A stretch of DNA of 64,000 nt from Helicobacter sp. NHP19-003 (GTDB lineage: Bacteria > Campylobacterota > Campylobacteria > Campylobacterales > Helicobacteraceae): contig NZ_AP024814.1 in NCBI RefSeq assembly GCF_019703305.1, positions 868,001 to 932,000 of the forward strand, in the 5' to 3' direction. Of this stretch, positions 8,598 through 18,018 are shown piece by piece. The position numbers were made by a program, and so were the translations under genes. Under the pieces are notes generated by a model, which was not told the DNA's origin, ran no database searches, and was given only the letters and a program-made list of their open reading frames with translations. The number at the start of each line of letters is the position of its first letter. Positions within the stretch are counted from its first letter, which is position 1.

Positions 8598-10349
8598 TTA
8601 AAATTTCTTACTGTTTGCTTCATCTAAAATGTTTTGTGCGATGCTTTTGACATTTTTACTAATTTCTAAAGAAGTGGTCGCAATTTGGGTGTTTTGGGCC
8701 ATCGTTGCCTCCAAGGTTTGCATGGTCTCATTGATTTGCGCAATGCCCTTGGTTTGCTCGTCAATGGCACTGGCCGCATCGTTGATCGCTTGTGTGAGCG
8801 ATTGCGTGTTTGCCTCTATCTCGCTCAAAGATTTTTGCGTGCGCTCAGCGAGTTTTCTCACTTCATCGGCCACCACCGCAAAGCCACGCCCATGCTCACC
8901 CGCCCGGGCGGCTTCAATGGCGGCATTTAGGGCGAGCAAACCGATTTGATCGGCGATCTCGTTGATGGTAATCACAATGTTTTTAATGCCGTTGGATTGT
9001 TCGATCACCTCGTGGCTCTTGGAGTTCACGCTTTGCATAGAATCGCTGATGTTTTCCAAAGTGCGGTTGGTCTGCTCTAACGATTGGGTTTGTTGTTTAG
9101 AGGCATCTTGCAATTTGTGGGCAGTGTCGTTCAAGTTTTGCGTTTCTGTACTCAAGGCGTGGGCGATCTCTAAAGAGTGCTTGAGCGAGCCCACAGTGCT
9201 TTGTTGTAAAGTGTTGATGTCGCACACCAGCTGCAAAAAGCTGCCCTGCAAATGTGCAGTGTCCATGCCCTTTGTGAAGTCATTTCTGGAGTAGGTTTGG
9301 ATGGTTTGGCAAATTTGGCGGAAAATTTCGTCCAAAAAGCCAAAGAAGGCGTTGAGATTGCCTCCCAAGTGTTGTAGCTGAGGGTTGGATGCGGTGGCTT
9401 GGATGTTTTGCGTGAAGTCGCCCGTGCGCACACTCTCTAAAACCTCTAGGGCGTTTTTAGAAAAGTTTTGATCCACCTGCAAGTGATCGCACACCTTTTG
9501 CACATTAGTGTCTAAGGCCTGCGACATCTCCCCTAACTCGTCTCTGGAGTTAAGTACCACCACTTTGGGCACTTTTTGGCTCTCGTAGTTAACAAAAGCA
9601 AAGAAATCTTGTAAGCCACCATTTAAGGCTTCAATATTGCCCGTGATTTTGCGGTAAAAGAGATAATAAAGAGGCACAACGATTAGAAACATAAACAAGG
9701 ACACAATCAAGGCGTAGACATGGAAAGAGCGCTTGATGCCTGTTTCGATCTCATGGCTAATGGCTTGGGTGTGTTCGATCACATTATCTATATACAGCCC
9801 TGTGCTGATCCACAAATCTTTAGCCCCATCGATTTTTTGCGCATAAGAGATTTTATGCATGTCTTTTGTTCTCCCATCGGGCAGGGGCTTTGGATAAATA
9901 TAACTCACAAAGCCCCCGCCATTCATGGCTGCCTTGCGTAATTCTTGCATATAATAAACCCCATTTTCATCCTTGAGGTACTCATCAGAACCCCCTGAGC
10001 CTCCTTTATCGTTTGGACTATAAAAAGGGATGTATTTTTGATAAACGAAGAAATAACCAGAGCGGTCTTTTTCGTAGCGGAAGTTACCCAGCATGTGAGC
10101 GACGATGGCGCGTCTAGTGGCATCGTCTTTCGCGCCTTCAATGGCTCTAGCTAGATTATACGCCGTTACATTTGTGGCGAGTTTGATCTTTTCACCTAAA
10201 AAGCTTTTTAGATCCTCACTCACCAAAGCGCTGACTCGCTCAACCGATTCGTGGTTGCTTTTGGCAAATAAAAGCAAGGTCACCACTATTAGGGTGATCG
10301 TCAACAACCACAGCGCAACAATTTGTCTACCTAAAGAAAACGAGCGCAT
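8598..10349 (-). CDS. Methyl-accepting chemotaxis protein with single Cache sensor (paralogue)
   Basis: 583 residues, strongly similar to the following chemoreceptor throughout: same helix-Cache-helix-coiled-coil layout and the same signalling tip. The start is the ATG at 10349; a TTG one codon upstream is an alternative. That ATG shares one base with the clpB stop (TGATG), so its translation is probably coupled to clpB. The Cache domain differs most in its loops ([29 protein letters not shown]), which suggests a different ligand after tandem duplication. Confidence 0.93.
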   Translation of the reverse strand: MRSFSLGRQIVALWLLTITLIVVTLLLFAKSNHESVERVSALVSEDLKSFLGEKIKLATNVTAYNLARAIEGAKDDATRRAIVAHMLGNFRYEKDRSGYFFVYQKYIPFYSPNDKGGSGGSDEYLKDENGVYYMQELRKAAMNGGGFVSYIYPKPLPDGRTKDMHKISYAQKIDGAKDLWISTGLYIDNVIEHTQAISHEIETGIKRSFHVYALIVSLFMFLIVVPLYYLFYRKITGNIEALNGGLQDFFAFVNYESQKVPKVVVLNSRDELGEMSQALDTNVQKVCDHLQVDQNFSKNALEVLESVRTGDFTQNIQATASNPQLQHLGGNLNAFFGFLDEIFRQICQTIQTYSRNDFTKGMDTAHLQGSFLQLVCDINTLQQSTVGSLKHSLEIAHALSTETQNLNDTAHKLQDASKQQTQSLEQTNRTLENISDSMQSVNSKSHEVIEQSNGIKNIVITINEIADQIGLLALNAAIEAARAGEHGRGFAVVADEVRKLAERTQKSLSEIEANTQSLTQAINDAASAIDEQTKGIAQINETMQTLEATMAQNTQIATTSLEISKNVKSIAQNILDEANSKKF

Positions 10350-13009
10350 CAACTTTCCTCAACAATGATTGTACCATTTTTCACGACAAACGCTAGACTT
10401 TTGCCCGTTAAATGCAAGGTGTCTGTTTCTAAAAGAAACGCCGCTAATCTGTCCTCCACCTCCTCATACAACGCCCTTTTAAGCGGCCGTGCTCCATAAA
10501 TGGGGTCAAATCCGCTTTTAGCGATGTACTCTTTTGCCTCGGGGCTTAGACTAATGCTGATCTCTTTCTCCTTGAGCCGCTCGGCAATTTGGGCAAAGAG
10601 CAAATCCACGATTTTGACAATGCTTGCCATTTCTAGAGGGTTAAAGATCACGATATCGTCCAAACGGTTTAAAAACTCGGGCTTAAAATAGCCTTTAAGC
10701 ACCTCTTGTACGACTTTTTGCAAGTCGTAGGCCTCGCCAATCTCTAAAATGTCCTCACTTTCAATGCCATTAGCCTTCAGTGTCTCTTGTTGTTCTTTCA
10801 TTTTGGCGTGTGCACTCTGTTGCTCTAAGATTTTATCGCTGGCAATGTTGCTTGTTAGAATGATGATGGTGTTTTTAAAATCCACCACCACGCCCTTATT
10901 GTCCGTGAGCCGCCCCTCATCTAAGACCTGCAAGAGCATGTTAAACACTTCCGGGTGTGCCTTTTCGATCTCATCAAAAAGCAACACGCTATAAGGGCTA
11001 CGGCGCACGGCTTCAGTGAGCTGCCCCCCCTCCTCATAGCCCACATACCCGGGGGGCGCGCCCACTAAACGGCTGGCGGCGTGTTTCTCCATATATTCGC
11101 TCATGTCTAGGCGGATCAAATTCTTTTGGCTGTCAAAGAGAAACTTCGCCAAAGTCTTGGCGCTCTCGGTCTTGCCCACCCCCGTAGGCCCTAAGAATAA
11201 AAAACTGCCGATGGGTTTATTCGGGTCGCTAAGCCCGGCTTTGTTGCGTTTGATCGCCCGGGCGATGGCTTTGATCGCGTCTTTTTGCCCCACCACGCTT
11301 TTAGACAATTCGTCTTCAATATGCAAGATTCTTTCCTTTTCCTCTTGCAACATTTTAGACACGGGGATTTGTGTCCATTGGCTCACAATTCTGGCGATGC
11401 CCTCTTTGGTCACCGCCGACTCTAACAGGCTGCCCTGCGCTTGCATTTGGGCCAATTTCTGCTCTAGGCTAGCCACTTCTTTTTCTAAGGTGGGGATTTT
11501 GTCGTGGTCGATCTCGGCGGCTTTTCTAAAATCCGCCTGTTGTTTGGCAAAGAGCGATTCTCGTTTTAAGTTTTCAATGCTGTTCTTGCTGGCGGCGATG
11601 TCTTTAAAAACTTTCTGTTCGTTGCTAAATTGCACCTCTAGGCGTTGCTTTTCCTCTAGGGCGTTTTGCAATTCCTTTTCAACCACCTTGAGCCTCTCTG
11701 CGTTTGCACTGCTCTCCTCCATTAAAAGGGCTTGTTTTTCCACCTCTAATTGCTGGATCAATCTTTTTGTGTGGGCTAGGGCGTAGGGTTCGGATTCGAT
11801 TTGCATTTTTAACGCCGCCGCCGCCTCATCGATCAAGTCGATCGCCTTATCGGGTAAAAAGCGATCGGGGATGTAACGGCTAGAGAGTTTGGCGCTCGCC
11901 ACCAAAGCGCTATCGGCGATGCTCACATTGTGGTGTGCCTCTAAAGTTTCCTTGATCCCTCTTAGAATTTGCAAGGTTTCGTTGATGCTGGGCTCATTTA
12001 GGGGGATGGGCTGAAAACGCCTTGTGAGCGCGCTGTCCTTTTCAAAGTATTTTCTATATTCTTTGAGCGTGGTCGCTCCGATGGTGTGCAACTCCCCTCT
12101 AGCCAGAGCCGGCTTTAAGATATTTGCCGCGTCCATGCTCCCCTCGCCAGCCCCCGCACCCACGATGGTGTGAATCTCATCGATGAATAAGATCACATTG
12201 CCTGCTTTTTTGACTTCTTCGACCACTTTTTTTAAGCGTTCTTCAAACTCCCCCCGATACTTTGCCCCGGCGATCAACATACCCATGTCCAAAACCACCA
12301 CCCGTTTGTGTTGCAAAGATAGGGGGACTTCTTTTTTAGCAATCCGCTGCGCTAGCCCTTCCACCACTGCGGTTTTGCCCACGCCCGGCTCACCGAGCAA
12401 AATGGGGTTGTTCTTGCTCTTTCTAATCAGAATCTGCATCATGCGTAAAATCTCTTCATCACGCCCGATCACGGGGTCAAGGGCGTTGTCTAGGGCCTTA
12501 GCGGTTAAATCAATCCCATAGGTCTCAAGGGCTTCTAGGGTCGCGTCATCGCCCGGCTGCTCGATCTTGGCCCCTTTGCGCAAACTCTCAAAGGTTTTTA
12601 TAAGTTCACGCACATCCACAAACTTGCCAAAGTAGCTTTTAAACAGTTCTCGATTCGCCTCAATGAAAGTGTCGATCGCCACATAGCTGTCCCCCTTTTG
12701 CACCGCAAGCCCAAGACCTGCATGCAAAGCGTCTAGTAAAGACTTGCTTAAACCTAAACCCTGTGCGCTCACGCTGGAGCTTTTGGGCAATTTGTCGGCT
12801 AAACTTCTGGCTTCTAACTCTAGGGGGGACTTTTCCACGCCCATTTTTAAAAGGGCTTGGCTCAAAAGGGAGTGCGTGTTTGCGAGTAATGCCCAAAACA
12901 AATGGATCGGCTCGATCTCGGGGTTTTTGGCGTGCAACGCCAAAGAGAGGGCCTGATCTAGGCTCTCTTTTAAGTGGTTTGTAAGTTTTTCAAAAACGCT
13001 AGAGGGCAT
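10349..13009 (-). CDS. clpB: ATP-dependent disaggregase ClpB
   Basis: 886 residues from the chosen ATG at 13009, which has AAAAGGAT six bases upstream; the open frame runs ~49 codons further but lacks an RBS there. Visible parts: Clp_N repeats, first AAA+ domain (Walker [20 protein letters not shown]), the ClpB middle coiled-coil, and a second AAA+ domain ([20 protein letters not shown]). With DnaK it resolves protein aggregates in the cytoplasm. It is first in an operon with two chemoreceptor genes. Heat-shock control is expected from the family, but no operator was recognised. Confidence 0.96.
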   Translation of the reverse strand: MPSSVFEKLTNHLKESLDQALSLALHAKNPEIEPIHLFWALLANTHSLLSQALLKMGVEKSPLELEARSLADKLPKSSSVSAQGLGLSKSLLDALHAGLGLAVQKGDSYVAIDTFIEANRELFKSYFGKFVDVRELIKTFESLRKGAKIEQPGDDATLEALETYGIDLTAKALDNALDPVIGRDEEILRMMQILIRKSKNNPILLGEPGVGKTAVVEGLAQRIAKKEVPLSLQHKRVVVLDMGMLIAGAKYRGEFEERLKKVVEEVKKAGNVILFIDEIHTIVGAGAGEGSMDAANILKPALARGELHTIGATTLKEYRKYFEKDSALTRRFQPIPLNEPSINETLQILRGIKETLEAHHNVSIADSALVASAKLSSRYIPDRFLPDKAIDLIDEAAAALKMQIESEPYALAHTKRLIQQLEVEKQALLMEESSANAERLKVVEKELQNALEEKQRLEVQFSNEQKVFKDIAASKNSIENLKRESLFAKQQADFRKAAEIDHDKIPTLEKEVASLEQKLAQMQAQGSLLESAVTKEGIARIVSQWTQIPVSKMLQEEKERILHIEDELSKSVVGQKDAIKAIARAIKRNKAGLSDPNKPIGSFLFLGPTGVGKTESAKTLAKFLFDSQKNLIRLDMSEYMEKHAASRLVGAPPGYVGYEEGGQLTEAVRRSPYSVLLFDEIEKAHPEVFNMLLQVLDEGRLTDNKGVVVDFKNTIIILTSNIASDKILEQQSAHAKMKEQQETLKANGIESEDILEIGEAYDLQKVVQEVLKGYFKPEFLNRLDDIVIFNPLEMASIVKIVDLLFAQIAERLKEKEISISLSPEAKEYIAKSGFDPIYGARPLKRALYEEVEDRLAAFLLETDTLHLTGKSLAFVVKNGTIIVEES

Positions 13010-13042
13010 GGTTATCCTTTTCTTTATGTATAAAACGCAGCT

Positions 13043-13048
13043 ATTATA
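13043..13048 (-). promoter_or_regulatory. -10 box upstream of clpB
   Basis: On the minus strand a TATAAT within GTTATAATAGC lies ~34 bases upstream of the chosen clpB ATG. This supports 13009 as the start, because the longer open frame would begin upstream of this promoter. Confidence 0.5.
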
Positions 13049-13150
13049 ACGCCCTTGTGTAATTTTGCGCCCAAAACTTAATCTTGCTCTTAGCCCCACT
13101 GCATTATACTTGCTCCCATCACAAAAAATAAAGAGAAAGGTTTGGTCCTT

Positions 13151-14236
13151 TTGCACAATAAATGCACCTTGGGGGTTTTAAAGCGGGCTTTCGTTTGCCT
13201 ATGCCTTGTTTTTTTAAGCTTGCACGCAGACTCGGGCTCTAATGTGGAGTCGGTTACGGGCAAGGGAGTCGGTGGCGCAAAACACAACGCCAAGAGTCTG
13301 GATGAACAGATCAAAAAAGCACTCAAAAAGCCCGGCCAAGCCACACAAGTTGCTCCTAAGATAGAGGAGCAAAAAAAAGAAGAGATAAAAGAAGGGTCCT
13401 CCAAGCCCCAACCCTTAAAAAAACTCCCTCCAGAAGATTTAGTGGAGGAGCGCAAAGATGGGATTGTGGGTGGGATCGCCGTAACGGTGAATAACGACCC
13501 GATCACGCTCTACCAAATAGAAACCCTAGAAAAAGAGAAGCACATCAGTCGGCAACAGGCGATCAACTCTTTAATCATCCAGCGCATCCAAGCCCAAGAG
13601 ATCAAACGCTTGAAAATCGACATTGAGGACGACAAGATCGATGCGCAAATCGAGGAGATCGCCAAACACAATGGCATGGGCGTGAACGATTTTATGCGCA
13701 CTCTAGCCAACGAGGGGATCGACCCGATGCACTATAGAAAACAGCTTAAAAAACAGCTAGAAACAAGGGAGCTTTTGCGCAACATCTTGCTGTTTAATGT
13801 CAACACGAACAGCGAAACCAAAATGCGCGAGTACTACAATGCCCATAGAGAGGAATTTAGCGTGCCTAGCGAGGTTTTAGTCACCCGCTACACCGCTAAA
13901 GACACCAAGACCCTCACCCAAGCCCTAGAGAATAAAGACATTGAGATCCCCGGGGTGTCTAAGGGCGAAGAAAAGATCAATTTAAAATCCCTAAACCCCC
14001 AAATCGCCCAAATGTTTTTATCCACCAAAGAACACACCTTTACGCCTATCTTGAACGCTGGGGGGGGCAATTATGTGTCCTTTTACATCCAGCAAAAGCT
14101 CGGTAAAGAGGAAGTGTCTTTCAGCCAAGCCCGCAGTTTTATCGCCAACAAGTTGATTGAGGAACAACAGGACAAAATCCTTGCCGAATACTACGAAAAA
14201 TTACGCGTCAAAGCCAAGATTAAATTTTTGCGCTAG
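13151..14236 (+). CDS. SurA-like periplasmic chaperone / peptidyl-prolyl isomerase
   Basis: About 361 residues. A signal peptide (basic start, then [13 protein letters not shown]) is followed by a charged Lys/Glu/Pro-rich linker, then the SurA N-terminal chaperone fold ([34 protein letters not shown]). A weakly recognisable rotamase-like C-terminal part follows. No good ATG exists; TTG at 13151 has AGAAAGG about ten bases upstream, and TTG at 13142 is the alternative. The role is outer membrane protein folding, by family. It leads the rnhA-rnc-aroC block. A run of eight Gs (14060-14067) lies in the coding sequence. Confidence 0.85.
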   Translation: MHNKCTLGVLKRAFVCLCLVFLSLHADSGSNVESVTGKGVGGAKHNAKSLDEQIKKALKKPGQATQVAPKIEEQKKEEIKEGSSKPQPLKKLPPEDLVEERKDGIVGGIAVTVNNDPITLYQIETLEKEKHISRQQAINSLIIQRIQAQEIKRLKIDIEDDKIDAQIEEIAKHNGMGVNDFMRTLANEGIDPMHYRKQLKKQLETRELLRNILLFNVNTNSETKMREYYNAHREEFSVPSEVLVTRYTAKDTKTLTQALENKDIEIPGVSKGEEKINLKSLNPQIAQMFLSTKEHTFTPILNAGGGNYVSFYIQQKLGKEEVSFSQARSFIANKLIEEQQDKILAEYYEKLRVKAKIKFLR

Positions 14237-14248
14237 GGCTTATAGGCT

Positions 14249-15298
14249 GTGGAGCAACTAGCCTTCATCTATAAGGACTCGCTCTTCAGTGTCGCCATTT
14301 TGGCGTTCATCATCGGGGGGGTGATTTTGATCGACTATTTCCGCTCCACCCTCGCCCACAGACGCAATTTAAAAGCCCTAAATGCCCTGTCCCACTCTTA
14401 CGCCCAAGTGGAGTTGGCCTTTGAGGTGCAACAACTCTTGCAAAAAGAACAGGAAAACCCCCTAGAGGTGCTGGGCTTTCAAACATGGGTGTTTTTAGCC
14501 AAACACTACGCCAAGCACGGCAATAGCGAGCAGGCGATCAAAATTTATCTAGCCTTATTGCCTAAATACCAAAACGAGCGCATCGCTTTGCTTGAGAGCT
14601 TGGCAAAGGCGTATATTGACCTAGGCTATGTGCAAAAGGCACGCGACATTTTAACCGAAGTGTTGCGCATCGACCCTAGAAACACCCACGCCTTGCATAC
14701 AATGGTGCAGGTGTATGAAACCATGTGCGAACCGCAAAAAGCCCTAGAAACTTTGGAATGCCTGGATGCTTTGGGTGAGAGCGGGCTGTTAGACAATTAC
14801 CACTACTTGCAAATGCAAATCCTCATGCAAGAGGATTTAGGTTTGAAAGATCAAAGCAGGGCGATTTTGAAGCTGGGCAAGGAGCAAAATAAACTGTATA
14901 GGGGTGCTTTAAAGCATTTAAAAACCCACCATAGGGGCTTGTTTTTGCAAGAGATTGCACAGGCAACAGAGGGCAGGGCTTTAGTGGATTTGCTTTGGGA
15001 CATTGAGGAGAGCGAAATCGCCCCCTACTTAGCCGAGTTGCGCCCAAGCGTGCTAGAGGTGTTTATCGCAAAGGGCTATTCTAGGGGGCGGTGTGAAACT
15101 TTGGAGTTAGAAGTGTATCGCACTTTGCACGCCGATTATGGCCTGGATTTAAACTTTAGCTATCAATGTGGGGCATGCAAGAGTGTGTCGCCCTTTGAGA
15201 GTTACCGCTGTTTGGTGTGCGCTAAAATTGGACCCAAAGAGGTGGTCTTAAGTCTAGACAAGCACACCAGCGACCACAAGGCGAGCAATTTAAACTAG
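14249..15298 (+). CDS. LapB-like TPR protein with rubredoxin-type zinc ribbon
   Basis: A 349-residue protein that starts at a GTG 12 bases after the SurA-like gene. It has one N-terminal membrane helix (~12-30), a chain of tetratricopeptide-type helices (such as YAKHGNSEQAIKIYLALLP and AYIDLGYVQKARDILTEVL), and a C-terminal CGAC...CLVC metal-binding ribbon. That order is the layout of E. coli LapB/YciM, which controls LPS synthesis through LpxC turnover. The equivalence is inferred from architecture; the gene sits where H. pylori has HP0660. Confidence 0.78.
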   Translation: MEQLAFIYKDSLFSVAILAFIIGGVILIDYFRSTLAHRRNLKALNALSHSYAQVELAFEVQQLLQKEQENPLEVLGFQTWVFLAKHYAKHGNSEQAIKIYLALLPKYQNERIALLESLAKAYIDLGYVQKARDILTEVLRIDPRNTHALHTMVQVYETMCEPQKALETLECLDALGESGLLDNYHYLQMQILMQEDLGLKDQSRAILKLGKEQNKLYRGALKHLKTHHRGLFLQEIAQATEGRALVDLLWDIEESEIAPYLAELRPSVLEVFIAKGYSRGRCETLELEVYRTLHADYGLDLNFSYQCGACKSVSPFESYRCLVCAKIGPKEVVLSLDKHTSDHKASNLN

Positions 15299-15306
15299 GA
15301 GGTTTC

Positions 15307-15744
15307 ATGAAAAGCATCGAGATTTTTTGCGATGGGTCGGCTTTAGGCAATCCGGGCTATGGAGGGTATTGCTCCATTTTACGCTACAAGGGCGTGGAAA
15401 AAATCATCCAAGGCGGGGAGATTTACACCACAAACAACCGCATGGAGTTAAGGGCGGTCATAGAGGCACTCAAAGTCTTAAAAGAGCCGTGCAATATCCA
15501 CCTTTACAGCGACTCTATCTATGTGTGTAAGGGCATCAGCGAGTGGCTGAAAATGTGGGTAGCTAAGAAGTTTGCCAAGGTGAAAAATGTAGACCTATGG
15601 CAAGAGTTCTTAACGCTCAAAGGCGCACACGCCATCACCACACATTGGGTCAAAGGGCATGATGGGCACGCTGAAAACGAACGATGCGACAAGCTCGCCA
15701 AAGAACAAGCCCTAAACTACAAACAAAGGGCAAAAGCGTGCTGA
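15307..15744 (+). CDS. rnhA: Ribonuclease HI
   Basis: A 145-residue RNase H fold with the four catalytic acids in place: Asp9 (FCDGSALGNPG), Glu47 (NNRMELRA), Asp69 (YSDS) and Asp128 (HAENERCDKLA). It cuts the RNA strand of RNA-DNA hybrids. AGGAGG lies just before the ATG. The length is typical and the 3' end overlaps the start of rnc. RNase HI and the RNase HII at 2.9 kb are both present. Confidence 0.97.
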   Translation: MKSIEIFCDGSALGNPGYGGYCSILRYKGVEKIIQGGEIYTTNNRMELRAVIEALKVLKEPCNIHLYSDSIYVCKGISEWLKMWVAKKFAKVKNVDLWQEFLTLKGAHAITTHWVKGHDGHAENERCDKLAKEQALNYKQRAKAC

Positions 15745-16406
15745 AGTTTGCCAATCTAAACTACCACTTCAAGGACGAAGGGTTGTTGCAACAAGCCCTG
15801 ACACACAGGAGCACGCAATCGCCCACAAACAACGAGAGGCTAGAATTTCTGGGCGATGCTGTCTTGGATTTAGCGGTCGCAGAAATTCTTTTTGAGCGCT
15901 TTAATGACTTGCAAGAGGGGGATTTGTCTAAAATGCGCGCGTCTTTAGTCAACGAAAAGGCGTTTTATAAGCTGGCTCTGCTCTTGGACTTGCAAAAGCA
16001 CATTGTGGTCTCCCCCGCTGAGGCGCACAACCACGGGCAAAGCAAGCCGTCCATTTTGTCTAGCGCTTTTGAGGCGTTGATGGGCGTTGTTTACCTAGAG
16101 AGCGGGCTAGAGGTGGTGCGCGCTTTAATGCAGGATTTATTAGATTTAGCCTATCACGATTTGTCCCTGCAAGCCTTGTTTACCGACTACAAAAGCGCGT
16201 TGCAGGAACTCACTCAAGAGCGCTTTAAAACCATCCCCACCTATGTGCTAAAGAGCGAGAGCGGGCCAGACCATGCCAAACAATTTGAAATGCAAGTTTT
16301 TATTTCAAGCAAGTTGTACGCTACCTGCACAGCTAAGAGCAAGAAAGAGGCACAACAACTCTGCGCCAAAGAGGCACTAAAACAACTCACACAGGGGGGG
16401 CTATGA
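15738..16406 (+). CDS. rnc: Ribonuclease III
   Basis: 222 residues from GTG 15738, chosen because AAAGGG lies eight bases upstream and the length fits bacterial RNase III. An ATG at 15684 in the same frame would add 18 residues and overlap rnhA by 61 bases. The signature NNERLEFLGDAVLDL carries the catalytic Glu/Asp cluster, and the C-terminal third is a double-stranded RNA-binding domain (DYKSALQELTQERF, KEAQQLCAKEAL). It processes rRNA and mRNA. Its stop overlaps aroC (ATGA). Confidence 0.95.
   Translation: MLKFANLNYHFKDEGLLQQALTHRSTQSPTNNERLEFLGDAVLDLAVAEILFERFNDLQEGDLSKMRASLVNEKAFYKLALLLDLQKHIVVSPAEAHNHGQSKPSILSSAFEALMGVVYLESGLEVVRALMQDLLDLAYHDLSLQALFTDYKSALQELTQERFKTIPTYVLKSESGPDHAKQFEMQVFISSKLYATCTAKSKKEAQQLCAKEALKQLTQGGL
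16394..16400 (+). promoter_or_regulatory. G7 tract acting as the aroC ribosome binding region
   Basis: Seven consecutive G residues end two bases before the aroC start codon, within the last codons of rnc. The tract takes the place of a normal Shine-Dalgarno sequence and is complementary to the C-rich loop of the RepG-like RNA at 61.4 kb. Confidence 0.4.
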
Positions 16407-17479
16407 ACACTTTGGGGCGGTGCTTGCGTTTAAGCACCTTTGGCGAGTCGCACGGGGTGCTGATTGGGGGCGTTTTAGAGGGCGTGCCCGCAGGGCTAAA
16501 GATCGATCTAGATTATTTGCAGGCTGAGGCAAATAGGCGCAAAAGCATCAACGCCTACACCACGCCTCGTAAAGAGGAGGATGTGGTGGAAGTGGTGAGC
16601 GGAGTCTTTGAGGGGGTCAGCACGGGCGCGCCCATCGGCTTACTCATTTATAACCGCAATGTCAAAAGTAAGGATTACCACAATATCAAGGATGCCTTTA
16701 GACCCGGACACGCCGATTTCACCACTTGGGCAAAGTATGGCGTGCGCGATTACAGGGGCGGGGGGCGCACTTCAGCCAGAGAGAGCGTGGCACGGGTGGC
16801 AGCAGGGGCGATCGCTAAAATGTTGTTAAAAGAGCTAGGCATACAAGTCTTTAGTGGGGTTTTTAGCGTGGCAGGCATTGAGGCGCAAAGCGTAGATTTT
16901 AACCACGCCAAAACAAGCCCCATTTTTAGTCTAGATAAGGACACAGAGCCAGCGCAACAAGAGGCGATTTTAAAGGCGAAAGCAGAGGGCGATAGCGTGG
17001 GGGGCGTGGTCTTGGTGCAAGCCAGCGGGGCGCATTTGCTAGGGCTTGGCGAACCGCTTTATGACAAATTGGATGCGCGGCTTGGTAGCGTGTTTATGGG
17101 CTTAAATGGGGTGAAGGGGGTGTTTATTGGCGATCCTAGCGTGGCTCGTTTAAGCGGGAGTGTCTACAACGACCCTTTAAGCCCCAAGGGGTTTAAGAGC
17201 AACCATGCCGGGGGGGTGCTAGGCGGGATAGGCAGCGGGGAGGATTTAGCTGTGTGGGTGCATTTTAAGCCCACGGCCAGCATCGCTAAAGCCCAAAGCA
17301 CCATCAGCACCGCTAACGAACCCATTACCCTAGAATTAAAGGGGCGGCATGACCCATGCATCGCCATTAGGGGGAGTGTGGTTTGCGAGAGCTTGTTGGC
17401 GTTGGTCGTGGCGGATTTTGCGCTTTTAAACATGCCAATCAAGCTTTCTAGTGTGCGGGCTTTCTATCGGCAAATGTGA
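16403..17479 (+). CDS. aroC: Chorismate synthase
   Basis: A 358-residue protein with the chorismate synthase signatures FGESHG, RPGHADFTTWAKYGVRDYRGGGRTSARE and GGVLGGIGSG. It makes chorismate from 5-enolpyruvylshikimate 3-phosphate with reduced FMN, the last step of the common aromatic pathway. Its ATG overlaps the rnc stop and is preceded by a run of seven Gs. The length is normal. Confidence 0.97.
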   Translation: MNTLGRCLRLSTFGESHGVLIGGVLEGVPAGLKIDLDYLQAEANRRKSINAYTTPRKEEDVVEVVSGVFEGVSTGAPIGLLIYNRNVKSKDYHNIKDAFRPGHADFTTWAKYGVRDYRGGGRTSARESVARVAAGAIAKMLLKELGIQVFSGVFSVAGIEAQSVDFNHAKTSPIFSLDKDTEPAQQEAILKAKAEGDSVGGVVLVQASGAHLLGLGEPLYDKLDARLGSVFMGLNGVKGVFIGDPSVARLSGSVYNDPLSPKGFKSNHAGGVLGGIGSGEDLAVWVHFKPTASIAKAQSTISTANEPITLELKGRHDPCIAIRGSVVCESLLALVVADFALLNMPIKLSSVRAFYRQM

Positions 17480-17481
17480 TT

Positions 17482-17495
17482 TTATGCTAGAATAG
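17482..17495 (+). promoter_or_regulatory. Extended -10 promoter TATGCTAGAAT
   Basis: TATGCTAGAAT is a typical epsilonproteobacterial extended -10 element. It lies ~22 bases before the ATG of the next gene and shows that a new transcript can start after aroC. Confidence 0.6.
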
Positions 17496-17515
17496 CCCGA
17501 AAAAGAGAGGTGCGC

Positions 17516-18016
17516 ATGGCAAGAGCAAGAAGCAAAAAAACCGCTGAGGCGGGCATGCAAGACATTTATAGAAGTTTAGAATCCGGACAGAATAAAATCC
17601 AAGCCAAGCAAATTTCTGCCCAGCAAGTGCTTTTAGAGTTGGAAGAGGGGAGTTTCAATGCCCAAGAGGCGTGGTTTGTCAAAGACGAGCAGGACCAAAA
17701 GTTTGTGGTGATCCCCGAAGTGCTGTTGCAGCACATTGTGCGGGTCATCCAAAGGGCGTATGAAGACAAGGTCATGGTGGAGTTGGAGCGGGATATGGCG
17801 AGCTTAACCCCTATTGACTTTGCGGATGCAATGGCGGTGGTGTTTAAGAAGTTAGAGGGTTTAAGGGGTAAGGATGGAAGTCTGCCAAAAATCAGCTCGC
17901 TGGACTTTGTCAAACAAATTAAAAAGCAACACCCAAATTTGTTTTTCAATCTGCCTGAGTTTTTAGAGAGCAAGCGCCAGGAGCTAGACCTTGACATTTC
18001 GGCTCTGCCCTTTTAG
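17516..18016 (+). CDS. Conserved Helicobacter protein of unknown function (HP0664 position)
   Basis: 166 residues from ATG 17516, which has AGAGAGG five bases upstream; a GTG at 17510 is also in frame. The protein is charged and mostly helical, with no signal peptide or membrane helix, and begins with a basic stretch (RARSKKTAEAG). It lies between aroC and hemN as in H. pylori. I do not recognise a domain. Confidence 0.82.
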   Translation: MARARSKKTAEAGMQDIYRSLESGQNKIQAKQISAQQVLLELEEGSFNAQEAWFVKDEQDQKFVVIPEVLLQHIVRVIQRAYEDKVMVELERDMASLTPIDFADAMAVVFKKLEGLRGKDGSLPKISSLDFVKQIKKQHPNLFFNLPEFLESKRQELDLDISALPF

Positions 18017-18018
18017 CC

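Noticed and set aside
11103-11786. 227-residue plus-strand ORF within clpB
   Set aside because: It is antisense to the conserved ClpB middle domain and has Ser/Leu/Cys-rich shadow composition.
13010-13156. 49-codon N-terminal extension of clpB
   Set aside because: A -10 box and the RBS-bearing ATG at 13009 lie downstream of it, and the extension has no similarity to Clp_N.
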